Part shown: positions 25,240 to 34,740 of the stretch, one piece after another
Layout of the letters: each line of letters opens with the position of its first letter
How positions within the stretch are numbered: the stretch's first letter is position 1
Source of the DNA: Paenibacillus sp. EZ-K15
Lineage (GTDB): Bacteria; Bacillota; Bacilli; Paenibacillales; Paenibacillaceae
Length of the DNA: 64,000 nucleotides
Reading direction: 5' to 3'
Assembly: GCF_002573715.1 (NCBI RefSeq)
Contig: NZ_PDHM01000021.1
Span: 506,061 to 570,060 of the forward strand
The notes under the pieces: generated by a model
Database searches by the model: none
Seen by the model: the letters and a program-made list of their open reading frames with translations, nothing else
What the model was told of the DNA's origin: nothing
Made by a program: the position numbers and the translations under genes

Positions 25240-25818
25240 CTATTGCCCTTGGTGATACAGCGCCCTGTATTCCTCCTCCAGCATGCTCATTATTATGGAA
25301 TCATGGTAACGATGCTGGTAGTACAATGCGTCTCGCTGAACCCCTTCGCGCTTGAAGCCCACCTTCTCATAAGCCTTGATGGCACGCTCGTTATAATCAA
25401 ACACCTGCAGCTCGATCCGGTGAAGATGAAGGATTCCGAAGGCGTATTCAAGCAAAAGCTTGATGGCTTCCGGTCCGTACCCCTTGCCTAGATGCTCGCC
25501 CTTATCAAGGGCGATGCGAATATTCGCATTTCGGTTAACGTAATCGATATCCTTCAGCCCGATATCGCCAATAATCTGATCGCTATCCGATAAAGCGATT
25601 AGCAGCATGATGGTGTCGTGATTACTGGATTTCTCCTCGATATACCGACGTACCTCTTCCAGCGTAAAAGCCCGCTTCGTCCCGGTCAGCCTCCGCATTT
25701 CCGGATTAAACAGCATTTGAAAATACTCTGCGGTATCCTCTTCTCCAAAGGGACGCAAGTAGATCCGCTCGCCTTCAAGAAACCGTACCGGCTTCGTATT
25801 TGTAATAGATGAGTTCAT
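25240..25818 (-). CDS. RimJ/RimL-like GNAT acetyltransferase
   Basis: A 192-aa acetyltransferase of the RimJ/RimL type (ERIYLRPFGEEDTAEYF at the start, KGYGPEAIKLLLEYAF in the CoA loop, NERAIKAYEKVGFKREG near the end). Members acetylate protein N-termini or small molecules such as antibiotics; the target here is unknown. GGGAGG lies 12 bases before the ATG. It is divergent, 109 bp away, from the MocR-type regulator, which may control it. Confidence 0.88.
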   Translation of the reverse strand: MNSSITNTKPVRFLEGERIYLRPFGEEDTAEYFQMLFNPEMRRLTGTKRAFTLEEVRRYIEEKSSNHDTIMLLIALSDSDQIIGDIGLKDIDYVNRNANIRIALDKGEHLGKGYGPEAIKLLLEYAFGILHLHRIELQVFDYNERAIKAYEKVGFKREGVQRDALYYQHRYHDSIIMSMLEEEYRALYHQGQ

Positions 25819-25927
25819 GTCGATTGTAACCTCCCGTTTCCTCTGGAACTAAAAATCCCTTATACTATATCAAGAAATTGACCATATCCAAATATACAGA
25901 TCCGAATATTTATAAAGGACAGATGAT

Positions 25928-27385
25928 ATGAAACAGGTTCCGGTAAATCAAACAGAAATCGCATTATTGCTGGATGATTCCAGCGTTCCCCTGTATGTAC
26001 AATTGTATCGATATATGAAACAACAGATATCCGCCGGGCATTGGCTTCATCCAAGCCGTCTCCCATCGGTTCGAAGGCTTGCCGAGCTGCTTGGCATTAG
26101 CACCACCCCCATTGAAATGGCTTATCAGCAGCTGCTTGCTGAAGGCTTTATTGCGAGCAAGCCACGGAGCGGATATTTTGTGCAATGGCTAGCTGATGTT
26201 CCTTTTGCGCTTCCCGTGGAACCGGCCTTTCCCAAGGGACCTATACTCAAACGACACCATTACTTTAAGTATGACTTTCACATGTCCAAAAATGAATACG
26301 AATACTTCCCGATGACCGAGTGGAGAAAAGCCTATAACCGTTGCTTGCAGGAAAACAGCACGGCCGACATGCTGTTCTATGGGGATCCGCAGGGTGAAGA
26401 AGGGCTGCGTTGCCAGATTGCCAACTATGCCAAACATTTTCGCGGGGTAGCCTGTACGCCTGAACAGGTGATTATTGGCTCTGATCCTTTCCCTCTGCTT
26501 GATTTGATCAGCAGACTGCTTCTTCCTTACGGAAAGTCCATTGCTGTTGAGAACCCTTGTTATCCACAGCAGCCGGAGGTTTTCCGGCAGAAGGGGTATG
26601 ATGTCATTCCAATCCCCGTGCTGGAGGATGGGATCAGTCAGCATGAATTGCAGAGCAGCGGGGCAGCATTCGTAACCGTCTCCCCCTCCCACCAGTTCCC
26701 CACCGGCGTCATTATGCCCATCTCCCGCAGGTTGGCGCTTCTGCAATGGGCGCAAGAAACTGGGGGTTTTATTATTGAAGATGACGCTGACGGTGAGTTC
26801 CGATATTATGGAAGACCGATTCCGAGCCTCCAAGGACTGCTGCCCGACAGCCGTGTAATATACCTGGGCGGATTCTCGCAGGTACTGTCCCCTGCCCTTG
26901 GAGTCCAATATATGATATTGCCGAAGGTTCTGCTGCCGGATTATCATCGATTAAAGTTCCAACTCTTTCTCGACTGCACAGCCTCTAAGCTGAATCAGAT
27001 GACATTGGAGCGCTTTTTGCGGGACGGCTATGTTGAACGACACTTGCGGAAAATGAGGATGATCCTCCGTAAGAAGCATGATCGCCTGATCGGTTCTATT
27101 CAACGTCACTTTGGTGAACATGCTCAAATATCGGGTACAGGCTCCGGGTTTCACCTCATGCTTCGTCTGAACCATCCATTATCCGAAGAGGAACTGGAAG
27201 CGCTAGCCGAAGCAAGGGGGATCCGCGTAAGCTCCGCTGCTTATACGCGAATGCTTCCTGCCAGTGAGCCTGACGAATCGGATCGTAGATCATTCATTCT
27301 TGGCTTCGGCGGATTGAAGGAAGACGAGATTGAAGCAGGCATAGAACGGCTTGCTGACTGTTGGCTGGGAGCGCTCCCCCTCTAA
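25928..27385 (+). CDS. MocR-type regulator with altered PLP site
   Basis: A 485-aa protein with an N-terminal GntR winged helix (about 18-85; LPSVRRLAELLGIS) and a C-terminal aminotransferase-like domain. In MocR proteins the PLP-binding lysine sits in a GTFSK motif; here the sequence is GGFSQVLSP, with glutamine replacing lysine. The usual DDYD of the PLP pocket reads DDAD (EDDADGEFRYYG). It may therefore bind another ligand or have lost cofactor control. It probably regulates itself and the divergent GNAT gene. AAAGGA precedes the ATG. Confidence 0.88.
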   Translation: MKQVPVNQTEIALLLDDSSVPLYVQLYRYMKQQISAGHWLHPSRLPSVRRLAELLGISTTPIEMAYQQLLAEGFIASKPRSGYFVQWLADVPFALPVEPAFPKGPILKRHHYFKYDFHMSKNEYEYFPMTEWRKAYNRCLQENSTADMLFYGDPQGEEGLRCQIANYAKHFRGVACTPEQVIIGSDPFPLLDLISRLLLPYGKSIAVENPCYPQQPEVFRQKGYDVIPIPVLEDGISQHELQSSGAAFVTVSPSHQFPTGVIMPISRRLALLQWAQETGGFIIEDDADGEFRYYGRPIPSLQGLLPDSRVIYLGGFSQVLSPALGVQYMILPKVLLPDYHRLKFQLFLDCTASKLNQMTLERFLRDGYVERHLRKMRMILRKKHDRLIGSIQRHFGEHAQISGTGSGFHLMLRLNHPLSEEELEALAEARGIRVSSAAYTRMLPASEPDESDRRSFILGFGGLKEDEIEAGIERLADCWLGALPL

Positions 27386-27401
27386 ATATCATAACAACAT
27401 G

Positions 27402-27442
27402 AAAAAAGCTGTCCTCTCATTTACCAAAAGGGACAGCTTTTT
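27402..27442 (+). terminator. Terminator after the MocR gene
   Basis: AAAAAGCTGTCC pairs with GGACAGCTTTTT across a 15-base loop, with T-runs for both strands. It separates the MocR gene from the convergent GNAT gene. Confidence 0.85.
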
Positions 27443-27502
27443 GATATGTTAGTCTGAATGCTCTTTAAGGCAAACTATAAATCATCCTTAACGTATCGAC
27501 AC

Positions 27503-28003
27503 TTAAACTGCACGACCGACAATGACCAAATCCCGCTTGATGCCGTCAAGCTCCGCAACCCCGGGGAGAAGCCCCCATTGATCAAAGCCGAACTTCTTCA
27601 ACAGCTTAAGGCTTGGTTCATTATGGCCGAATACAAATCCGACCAGATTACTGACGCGAAGGCGCGGACACTCCTCGATTGCCTTCTGAATCAATATGCT
27701 GCCTGCACCAATGCCGCGATATTTCTCGTTTACGTATATGCTGATCTCCGCTGTGCCGTTATAAGCCGGACGACCATAAAAGGATTGAAAGCTCATCCAT
27801 GCAACCATCCCGTCATCGGACCGCATGACCCACAACGGACGAAAATCGTTGCTGTGCTCTTCAAACCAGCGTACACGGCTCTCCACCGTGACCGGCTCCA
27901 GATCGGCGGTTACTTTTCTGCCTGAGATCGTCGAATTGTAAATGTCCACAATGGCCGACAAATCCTCTTTGACGGCATAATCGATACGGTATTGTTGCGT
28001 CAC
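27503..28003 (-). CDS. Phosphinothricin-type GNAT acetyltransferase
   Basis: A 166-aa acetyltransferase similar to the phosphinothricin/methionine-sulfoximine N-acetyltransferase family: DIYNSTISGRKVTADLE early, EISIYVNEKYRGIGAGS in the CoA loop, and GHNEPSLKLLKKFGF near the end. It starts at GTG nine bases after GGAGG. The substrate is probably an amino-acid-like toxin or analogue, which is a family-level inference. Confidence 0.87.
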   Translation of the reverse strand: MTQQYRIDYAVKEDLSAIVDIYNSTISGRKVTADLEPVTVESRVRWFEEHSNDFRPLWVMRSDDGMVAWMSFQSFYGRPAYNGTAEISIYVNEKYRGIGAGSILIQKAIEECPRLRVSNLVGFVFGHNEPSLKLLKKFGFDQWGLLPGVAELDGIKRDLVIVGRAV

Positions 28004-28096
28004 GATGTCCTACCTCCGAATAGATGCGTAATCTTTTTGTACGAGATCTATTGTACAAGAGGCAGCGGAAAAACGCTTCTTTTTTTTCAAGCGGCA

Positions 28097-28437
28097 TTAA
28101 TTCACGAAGGTGTTACGCACACGCTTGGAGCGGATGAAATACGGGATCCAGATACAGGCGTACAAACATGCACGGACAATTTCGCGTATAAACTGGCCAT
28201 TATCTTCTTCCACCAAGATCTCTACCTGATTGACCAAAACATAGTCCAGCACACTTGCCAACAGGCTAAACAAAATATAACCGATCATCAATCTCGGGAA
28301 GGCACTCTTCTTTTTATACAGATCTGGACCAAAACCAGCCAGCCTCCGAGCCCTTCAACACTCGGCTTTAAGAACTATTGAGGTCCCTGGCCTTGTGCTG
28401 AAGCCTTGTTGTTCTCTTGAACTTGATTCGGATCCAT
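28097..28437 (-). pseudogene. DUF2569 membrane protein pseudogene
   Basis: Remnant of a DUF2569 gene. From the ATG at 28437 (GGGAGG upstream) the frame stops after 20 codons at TAG, then continues in frame through FLKPSVEGLGGWLVLVQ, the typical N-terminus of the family. It then jumps frame to YKKKSAFPRLMIGYILF and the C-terminal IWIPYFIRSKRVRNTFV. The middle section of a normal protein (several dozen residues) is missing. The stop codon, frame jump and internal deletion together show it is broken. Confidence 0.8.
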
Positions 28438-28600
28438 TCGAGTGTAATTCCTCCCGTATAGTATGTAATTTTTTACTCCAAAACATTATATAGGAAGATC
28501 AAGCCCGTAATAAAGGAAAACTTTACTTACGCGATTGAACGCGATAACCTAACATTACTGGTATGACAACCGTCTTCGGATGAAGAAAGGAATGAACAGG

Positions 28601-29689
28601 ATGAACGAACGATTGCAAAGTTTGCAACAATCCATGAATACACAAGGTTGGGATCATGTCCTTGTGACAGACCCCAAGCATGTTTACTATTTGACCGGAT
28701 TTGCGAGTGATCCCCATGAGCGTTTTCTGGGCCTGCTCCTCTCCTCAGCGAATGATCCGGTGCTGATTGTGCCCGCATTGGATGCAGACGCAGCCGCGGC
28801 CGCTTCAACGGTTAAGCATATTGTCACGCATCAGGATACCGATAATCCGTATCTCTTGCTGAAGCAGCAGTTTCAAGGCGCAGCCGGTACGCTGGCCGTT
28901 GAGAAGGATCAGCTCACCGTATCCCGTTATGAACAACTGCAGCAGCATGTGAACGCGAACCGGATCGAGGATGTTGGCGCTGTGCTCCGGGAGCTCCGAA
29001 TTCGAAAGTCGGCCGATGAAGTAATGATCATCAAACATGCAGTAAGACTAGTTGAAGATGTGCTGACGCAAGGCCTGGCCCATGTAAAAATCGGCGTCAC
29101 CGAGATTGAGGTTGTCGCAGAGCTGGAGTACTTAATGAAAAAATTGGGTGCGGATACTCCATCTTTTGCCACCATGGTATTATCCGGCCCCAATACCGCC
29201 TTGCCTCACGGTGTTCCCGGTACGCGCCGGATTGAAGCAGGAGATCTGCTCATGTTCGATTTGGGAGTGTATGCGGGTGGTTATGCGTCGGATATTACCC
29301 GCACCTTTGCCGTAGGCGAGCTGAAGCCTGAAGCCGTCAACATCTATGATACGGTTCTCGCAGCGAACCTGGCCGGTATTCAGGCCGTAAAACCCGGCGT
29401 AACCTATGGCTCGATTGACCAAGCGGCTCGCAAAGTGATTGACGACGCAGGGTACGGCCATGCTTTTGTACATCGCTTGGGGCACGGGCTTGGCATGGAT
29501 GTCCACGAATATCCATCCATCCACGGCTTGAACCAGGATATTTTGCAGCCTGGGGCGGTATTCACGATCGAGCCCGGCATTTATCTGCAAGGCGTAGGCG
29601 GCGTACGAATCGAGGACGATGTGATCGTCACCGAGGATGGCGTCGAGGTGCTAACCTCCTTCCCGAAAGAACTGACCATCATCGGATAA
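28601..29689 (+). CDS. M24 family Xaa-Pro dipeptidase
   Basis: A 362-aa metallopeptidase of the Xaa-Pro peptidase type, with a creatinase-like N-terminal domain and a pita-bread catalytic domain. Metal ligands are visible: D in MFDLGVYAGGYASDITRTF (both Asp), H in HRLGHGLGMDVHE, E in FTIEPGIY, and E in GVRIEDDV. It cleaves dipeptides or peptides at Xaa-Pro in the cytosol. I prefer the ATG at 28601, after AAAGGA, over the in-frame ATG at 28580, which has no site. Confidence 0.92.
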   Translation: MNERLQSLQQSMNTQGWDHVLVTDPKHVYYLTGFASDPHERFLGLLLSSANDPVLIVPALDADAAAAASTVKHIVTHQDTDNPYLLLKQQFQGAAGTLAVEKDQLTVSRYEQLQQHVNANRIEDVGAVLRELRIRKSADEVMIIKHAVRLVEDVLTQGLAHVKIGVTEIEVVAELEYLMKKLGADTPSFATMVLSGPNTALPHGVPGTRRIEAGDLLMFDLGVYAGGYASDITRTFAVGELKPEAVNIYDTVLAANLAGIQAVKPGVTYGSIDQAARKVIDDAGYGHAFVHRLGHGLGMDVHEYPSIHGLNQDILQPGAVFTIEPGIYLQGVGGVRIEDDVIVTEDGVEVLTSFPKELTIIG

Positions 29690-29708
29690 GCAATTTTCAG
29701 CATGAGGA

Positions 29709-29752
29709 AAAAAGCCCGGATTACCGTTTCACTCACGGTATTCGGGCTTTCT
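29709..29752 (+). terminator. Bidirectional terminator
   Basis: AAAGCCCG-ATTACCG pairs with CGGTAT-CGGGCTTT around a short loop between the peptidase gene and the convergent symporter gene. Confidence 0.85.
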
Positions 29753-29816
29753 CTATGTACCACAAGAGCCACCCTCCGGCAGAAACGATGCCTTGAGGAT
29801 GGCTCCCACAGATATG

Positions 29817-31211
29817 TTATGCCTGGACCATATCCAGTTCAATATTGTCGTCGTTGTACACGTCTTTGTCCACTTCATTCATGACTTTCCCGGTAATCAC
29901 GCCGGCTGTCATGGAGTCATTCACGTTCAGTGCCGTTCGTCCCATATCGATCAGCGGCTCGACGGAAATTAACAGGCCCGCCAAGGCAACCGGCAGGTTC
30001 ATCGTGGAGAGCACGATGAGCGATGCGAAGGTAGCTCCGCCTCCGACACCCGCCACGCCGAAGGAACTGATCATAACGACCACGATCAGCGTAAGGATGA
30101 ACGACCATGAGGTCGGGTCCACGCCGGCAGTCGGCGCAATCATGACGGCCAGCATGGCAGGATAAATGCCCGCGCAGCCGTTCTGACCAATCGTGGCACC
30201 AAATGATGCCGAGAGGTTCGCGATGCCTTCCGAGACGCCAAGCTTTTTGTTCTGGGTCTGCACGTTAAGCGGGATCGTGGCCGCGCTGGAACGCGAGGTG
30301 AAGGCAAAGGTCAGCGTCGGGAATACCTTTTTCACATATTTGAGTGGGTTAAACCCGAATATCGCCAGCAGCACCAGATGGATAATGAACATAGCGATCA
30401 GAGCCACGTACGAAGCCAGGACGAAATCGATCAGATTCATGATCACTGCAAGGTCGGTCGTGGCGATTGTTTTGGCCATGAGCGCCAGAATCCCGTAAGG
30501 GGTCAGACGAAGCACCAGCGTCACGATCCGCATCACCACGCCATAGACCGCAGAGATCATGTTGCGGAACGTTTCCGCCTGCTCCTTGTTCTTTCGGTCC
30601 AACCCGAGAACCGCGATCCCGATGAATGCCGAGAAAATGACAACGGCAATCGTCGAAGTTCTTCGTGCCCCCGTCATGTCGGCAAACGGATTGCTCGGAA
30701 TGAAATCCAGGATCTGCTGCGGCAGCGTACGGCCCTCAACATCCCCGAGCCGTTCTTGCAGCAGTGCACCCTGCTGCTCCTCCGCAGCACCGCCTTGGAT
30801 ATTGACGGCGGACAAATCGAACGCCAGCGCGGTCGTAATCCCGACGGCAGCGGCTACGGCTGTCGTCAGAAGCAGCACCGTAATGATAAGCCCGCTCATT
30901 TTGCCCAGATTCTTTCCACCCTTCAGCTTCATGATAGCCGATATGATCGACACCATGATCAGCGGAATGACCATCATTTGCAGCAGCCTAACGTAGCCGT
31001 AGCCTATCAGATTAAACCAATCGGTGGATTTCACCACCACATCGGAGGTCGAAGTATAGATGAGCTGCAGTGCCACTCCGAACAACACACCCAGTCCGAG
31101 TCCAGCAAACACGCGCTTGGTAAACGAGATATGCTTTTTCTGCATCCAATATAAAATACCGACCAGCAGAATCAGAACAAGGACATTGATGATAACCCAA
31201 AGCGTTTCCAT
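29817..31211 (-). CDS. tcyP: TcyP-type L-cystine sodium symporter
   Basis: A 464-aa dicarboxylate/amino acid:cation symporter with eight or more membrane helices, close in length and motif order to TcyP: an N-terminal METLWVIINVLVLILLVG, the MMVIPLIMVSIISAI helix, TFAFTSRSSAATIPLN re-entrant loop, and FGVAGVGGGATFA near the end. It imports cystine as a sulfur source. The start at 31211 has GGGAGG ten bases upstream. Confidence 0.85.
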   Translation of the reverse strand: METLWVIINVLVLILLVGILYWMQKKHISFTKRVFAGLGLGVLFGVALQLIYTSTSDVVVKSTDWFNLIGYGYVRLLQMMVIPLIMVSIISAIMKLKGGKNLGKMSGLIITVLLLTTAVAAAVGITTALAFDLSAVNIQGGAAEEQQGALLQERLGDVEGRTLPQQILDFIPSNPFADMTGARRTSTIAVVIFSAFIGIAVLGLDRKNKEQAETFRNMISAVYGVVMRIVTLVLRLTPYGILALMAKTIATTDLAVIMNLIDFVLASYVALIAMFIIHLVLLAIFGFNPLKYVKKVFPTLTFAFTSRSSAATIPLNVQTQNKKLGVSEGIANLSASFGATIGQNGCAGIYPAMLAVMIAPTAGVDPTSWSFILTLIVVVMISSFGVAGVGGGATFASLIVLSTMNLPVALAGLLISVEPLIDMGRTALNVNDSMTAGVITGKVMNEVDKDVYNDDNIELDMVQA

Positions 31212-31424
31212 CCTAATGATTCCTCCCATTCTTTAGATAAGGATATAGGTGCTCCATCCTCATGTCATAAGTGCGCTAGTATGTATTCATATCCATTACA
31301 GCCCACTCTAAACATATCATTACCTGATTGAGAAAATTCCTGCCAAAAATCGCTCTATTCTCATCGATGCGGATTATGTCGACTATGTTGATCGGATTAC
31401 CACTGATATCGCTCTACTATCATA

Positions 31425-32246
31425 TCATGTAAACTTCAAAAGGAGAACCACAAATATTAACACCATCGTTTCAATCAGTTCATTGAGCGCTCCGTAAGTA
31501 TCCCCCGTCAGTCCTCCAAGTCTTCGGCTCATTCGTTCCGCCGTTAAACTGCCAGCCGCCCAGGCTATGAATGGTATGACAAGGATTCCTCCGACTCCAA
31601 TCATCCCAAGATTAGTCTCGCCTGCCGTGATCCATAGCAAACCTACAATACCTAGCGTTAACAGGGCAGCCATTACGCCTGCCAGCGATCTCCTGCCGGC
31701 GGTTAATCCATGAAATAGAGCGGCAAGCCCCTCACTTCCCCGTGCCATCGGCCAACGATACATCGCATGGACCATAAACCAGCGGCTCCAAACCGGAGCG
31801 AGCACCAGCAGCCATGCCTCTTGTTTCCATACCCCGGCTGACAAATCCCATATCGACATGATCAAGGAAGCTTTCAGAAGGAGCAGCAGCATACACGCCA
31901 TGACCCCCATCGCACCTACACGGCTATCCTTCATGATTTCCAGCATCTTCTCACGCGAACGATGGCTGAGCAGCGCATCAGCACTATCCATCCAGCCATC
32001 GAGGTGCAGCCCTCCCGTCAGCGCTACCCATACAACCAGCAGGATGACGGCAGCAGGAAAGGAAGGCAGCACAAAGCTTACGCCCAGTCCCAATCCGGCA
32101 ACGATCATACCAATAACCGCCCCTACCAATGGATAAAAAACGACGCTCCGTTGTTGCACTTCCGGCGTAAAAGGAATTTCCCTCCGCACCGGGAGCCTCG
32201 ATAGAAATTGAAAAGCGGCCGCAGCCGCTTCGATCATCTTGCTCAT
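31425..32246 (-). CDS. cobS: CobS, adenosylcobinamide-GDP ribazoletransferase
   Basis: A 273-aa integral membrane enzyme that joins alpha-ribazole to adenosylcobinamide-GDP, the last joining step of cobalamin synthesis. The family signature FLSRLPV near the N-terminus and GGLHLDGWMDSADAL at about 78-92 are clear, followed by several membrane helices. Its start overlaps the stop of cobU by four bases. It ends the btu-cob operon. Confidence 0.93.
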   Translation of the reverse strand: MSKMIEAAAAAFQFLSRLPVRREIPFTPEVQQRSVVFYPLVGAVIGMIVAGLGLGVSFVLPSFPAAVILLVVWVALTGGLHLDGWMDSADALLSHRSREKMLEIMKDSRVGAMGVMACMLLLLLKASLIMSIWDLSAGVWKQEAWLLVLAPVWSRWFMVHAMYRWPMARGSEGLAALFHGLTAGRRSLAGVMAALLTLGIVGLLWITAGETNLGMIGVGGILVIPFIAWAAGSLTAERMSRRLGGLTGDTYGALNELIETMVLIFVVLLLKFT

Positions 32247-32821
32247 ATGAGATACTCCTTGCTCTTGATTTCCATCGGAATTCCCGCAGTCACCAAAAAT
32301 ACTTCATCACATATCTGAGCCAGTCTCTGATTCATGATCCCTGCCCAGTCGCGATATATTCGGCCTAGCGGATATTCCGGAACAATCCCCGACCCCACTT
32401 CATTTGTGACCAGAATGACCATGCCCGGATAACCCTGTACCGCTCTTGCGAGTCTGCCGATTTGAAGTCCCAGCCGTTCTTCCATTGCGGCACTTCCTTC
32501 AGGCTCAGCTTGCAGCAGCACATTCGTCAGCCACAGCGTCAGGCAGTCCACTACCACCGCAGGGGCATTAGGTTGCGATTGGCCCAGCGTATCCAGCAGT
32601 TCCGGCAGGGCGACAGGCTCCTCGACCGTCTCCCAGCCGTAGGCCGAATCATGCCGACGGTCTTGATGAATTCGGATCCGTTCCCTCATCTCATCGTCAT
32701 AGGCTTGCGCAGTCGCCACATACGTTCCGATCTCCGAGCGCTTCGTGCACAGCTTCTCCGCGAATGAGCTCTTTCCGCTTCTGGCTCCACCTGTGACCAA
32801 CACGCTTCCACGATGGCTCAT
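32243..32821 (-). CDS. cobU: CobU, adenosylcobinamide kinase/guanylyltransferase
   Basis: A 192-aa bifunctional enzyme that phosphorylates adenosylcobinamide and adds GMP. The P-loop is VTGGARSGKSSFAE near the N-terminus; YVATAQAYDDEM and VVDCLTLWLTN are family signatures. It overlaps cobT and cobS by four bases each, so the three are translated as a unit. Confidence 0.94.
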   Translation of the reverse strand: MSHRGSVLVTGGARSGKSSFAEKLCTKRSEIGTYVATAQAYDDEMRERIRIHQDRRHDSAYGWETVEEPVALPELLDTLGQSQPNAPAVVVDCLTLWLTNVLLQAEPEGSAAMEERLGLQIGRLARAVQGYPGMVILVTNEVGSGIVPEYPLGRIYRDWAGIMNQRLAQICDEVFLVTAGIPMEIKSKEYLI

Positions 32822-33888
32822 ACGGCCCCTCCGCTGATTCCGGCGCTCTCAAACGTCGCCATCTCATGCATGATCCGGCACGCCGCCTCGACCAGATGCA
32901 GGCACAGTACTCCGCCTGTCCCCTCGCCAAGACGCATGTCCATTTGCAGCATCGGATGCAGCCCAAGCTCTTTCAACAGAAGAACATGAGCCTGTTCATG
33001 CGAAACATGGGAGGCAATCATATAAGAGAGAGCGTCCGGGCAGATGCATTTGGCAACAAGCGCCGCCGCACTGGATATGAAGCCGTCAATGATAACGGGA
33101 CAACCGTGGGCAGCCGCACCGAGAATCAGCCCAGCCAACCCGCCGATTTCATATCCTCCCACCTTGGCCAGCACGTCAATGGGATCATCGGCATGAGGCC
33201 TATTAACTTGTATAGCCTGTTCCACAACTCGAATCTTATGTAGCAGCCGTTCATCGGTTACGCCGGTTCCCCTTCCCACGACTTCAGAAGGCTGATTGCC
33301 GGACAGAACGGAGAAGATCGCCGCACTCGGTGTCGTATTCCCAATGCCCATCTCGCCGGTCACGAACATTTGCGTTCCTTGCGATACCAGCTCGGCGGCT
33401 ACCTCTGCACCGGTTACAATGGACAGCAGTGCCGCTTCTCTTGTCATCGCGGGCCCTTTGGCCATATTGGCAGTTCCTCTGCCAACGTTCCGCGACATCA
33501 GTTTCTCATGCTTCAGCTCGATGGCAACCCCGATGTCCACACAATGCACATCTGCTCCCGCCTGACGGGCCAGCACATTCACAGCCGCCCTTCCATTCAG
33601 GAAGTTCATGACCATCTGGGGCGTTACCTCAGCCGGAAATGCGCTGACTCCTTCTTCACAGACTCCATGATCACCAGCCATGACAACGACGGATTTTTTG
33701 GTAAACGACGGCTTCATATTCCCTGTGATGCCCGCTAATTGGACCGCTAGCGCCTCCAGCTTACCCAGACTGCCCGGAGGCTTCGTCAGCGTGTCCAAAT
33801 AAGCGGCTGTTTCGTTCTGCACCTCGACATTCAGCGGTTTAATGTTAGCCATGATGTAATTTAAACGATTCACGATGGTATCCTTCAA
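32818..33888 (-). CDS. cobT: CobT, nicotinate-nucleotide:DMB phosphoribosyltransferase
   Basis: A 356-aa enzyme that activates the lower ligand (dimethylbenzimidazole or an analogue) to alpha-ribazole phosphate. Signatures are TKPPGSLGKLE, VMAGDHGVCEEGVSAFP, GEMGIGNTTPSAA and the C-terminal LGEGTGGVL with the catalytic glutamate. It starts at TTG eight bases after AGGAGG. It supplies the nucleotide loop to CobS. Confidence 0.94.
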   Translation of the reverse strand: MKDTIVNRLNYIMANIKPLNVEVQNETAAYLDTLTKPPGSLGKLEALAVQLAGITGNMKPSFTKKSVVVMAGDHGVCEEGVSAFPAEVTPQMVMNFLNGRAAVNVLARQAGADVHCVDIGVAIELKHEKLMSRNVGRGTANMAKGPAMTREAALLSIVTGAEVAAELVSQGTQMFVTGEMGIGNTTPSAAIFSVLSGNQPSEVVGRGTGVTDERLLHKIRVVEQAIQVNRPHADDPIDVLAKVGGYEIGGLAGLILGAAAHGCPVIIDGFISSAAALVAKCICPDALSYMIASHVSHEQAHVLLLKELGLHPMLQMDMRLGEGTGGVLCLHLVEAACRIMHEMATFESAGISGGAV

Positions 33889-33954
33889 TGAAACGACCTC
33901 CTTGTATCTGGTTCCTAAATCTTACATACTCAGCAGAACATGCGGCAACATCGG

Positions 33955-34740
33955 TCAGGACCACATGTTGTTCGCCGTTAACAGCACCTGCGGAGCACCA
34001 TTCTCGGGATGGGACACAATCGAAGGCTCCACCCGGAAAATTTGACGTATATACGCCGCTGTCAAAACTTCCTCCGGTTTGCCAACCCCGGCAATCTTTC
34101 CCTGATCAAGCACCAGCAGTTTATCGCAAAATTGGGCCGCCAGATTCAGATCATGCAGGACGCTGATCACCGTAATCCCGGACGAGTTCCGCCACTCCGC
34201 CACCATATCCATGAACTGAAGCTGATAGTGGATATCCAGATAGGTCGTCGGTTCATCCAGCATCAGCAGCGAAGGCTCCTGGACCATTACCTTTCCAAGT
34301 GCAACACGCTGGCGTTGACCGCCGCTTAACTCGGTAAGCCGCCGTTCTTCCAGACCATTCAGATCCAGCTTTCGGATAATGGCCTCAATGAGCGGGGCTG
34401 CATCCTTATCTTCGCGACCAAGCCAGTTGAGGAAGGGGAATCTTCCCATCTCCAACACTTCCCGGACGGTAAAATCGGTAGGATCAAGCCCTTCCTGCTG
34501 AAGCACCGCCACGATCCGGGCCAGCGCCTTACGAGTATAGTGTCCAAGCACTTTGCCCCGAAGCGTTACGCTTCCTTGCGTAGGACTCTCCACACCGGAT
34601 AACAGCTGCATCAGGGTGGATTTACCGCTTCCGTTCGGACCGATGATTCCCCACCATTCCCCTTCGGCAATGTGAAGGTCCACGCCTTCAAGAATCGGCA
34701 CCTTGCCATATGCTTTGCCAAGTCCTTGAGCTGTAATCAT
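33955..34740 (-). CDS. btuD: BtuD-like cobalamin ABC transporter ATPase
   Basis: A 261-aa ABC ATPase of the iron-siderophore/B12 type. Walker A is GPNGSGKST, the signature LSGGQRQRVALG and Walker B LLMLDEPTTYLD are intact. It starts at the ATG at 34740 after GGGAGGG; a frame extending to 34872 would overlap the permease and has no site. Directly after btuC with a four-base overlap. Its substrate is called cobalamin because of the riboswitch and cob neighbours. Confidence 0.9.
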   Translation of the reverse strand: MITAQGLGKAYGKVPILEGVDLHIAEGEWWGIIGPNGSGKSTLMQLLSGVESPTQGSVTLRGKVLGHYTRKALARIVAVLQQEGLDPTDFTVREVLEMGRFPFLNWLGREDKDAAPLIEAIIRKLDLNGLEERRLTELSGGQRQRVALGKVMVQEPSLLMLDEPTTYLDIHYQLQFMDMVAEWRNSSGITVISVLHDLNLAAQFCDKLLVLDQGKIAGVGKPEEVLTAAYIRQIFRVEPSIVSHPENGAPQVLLTANNMWS

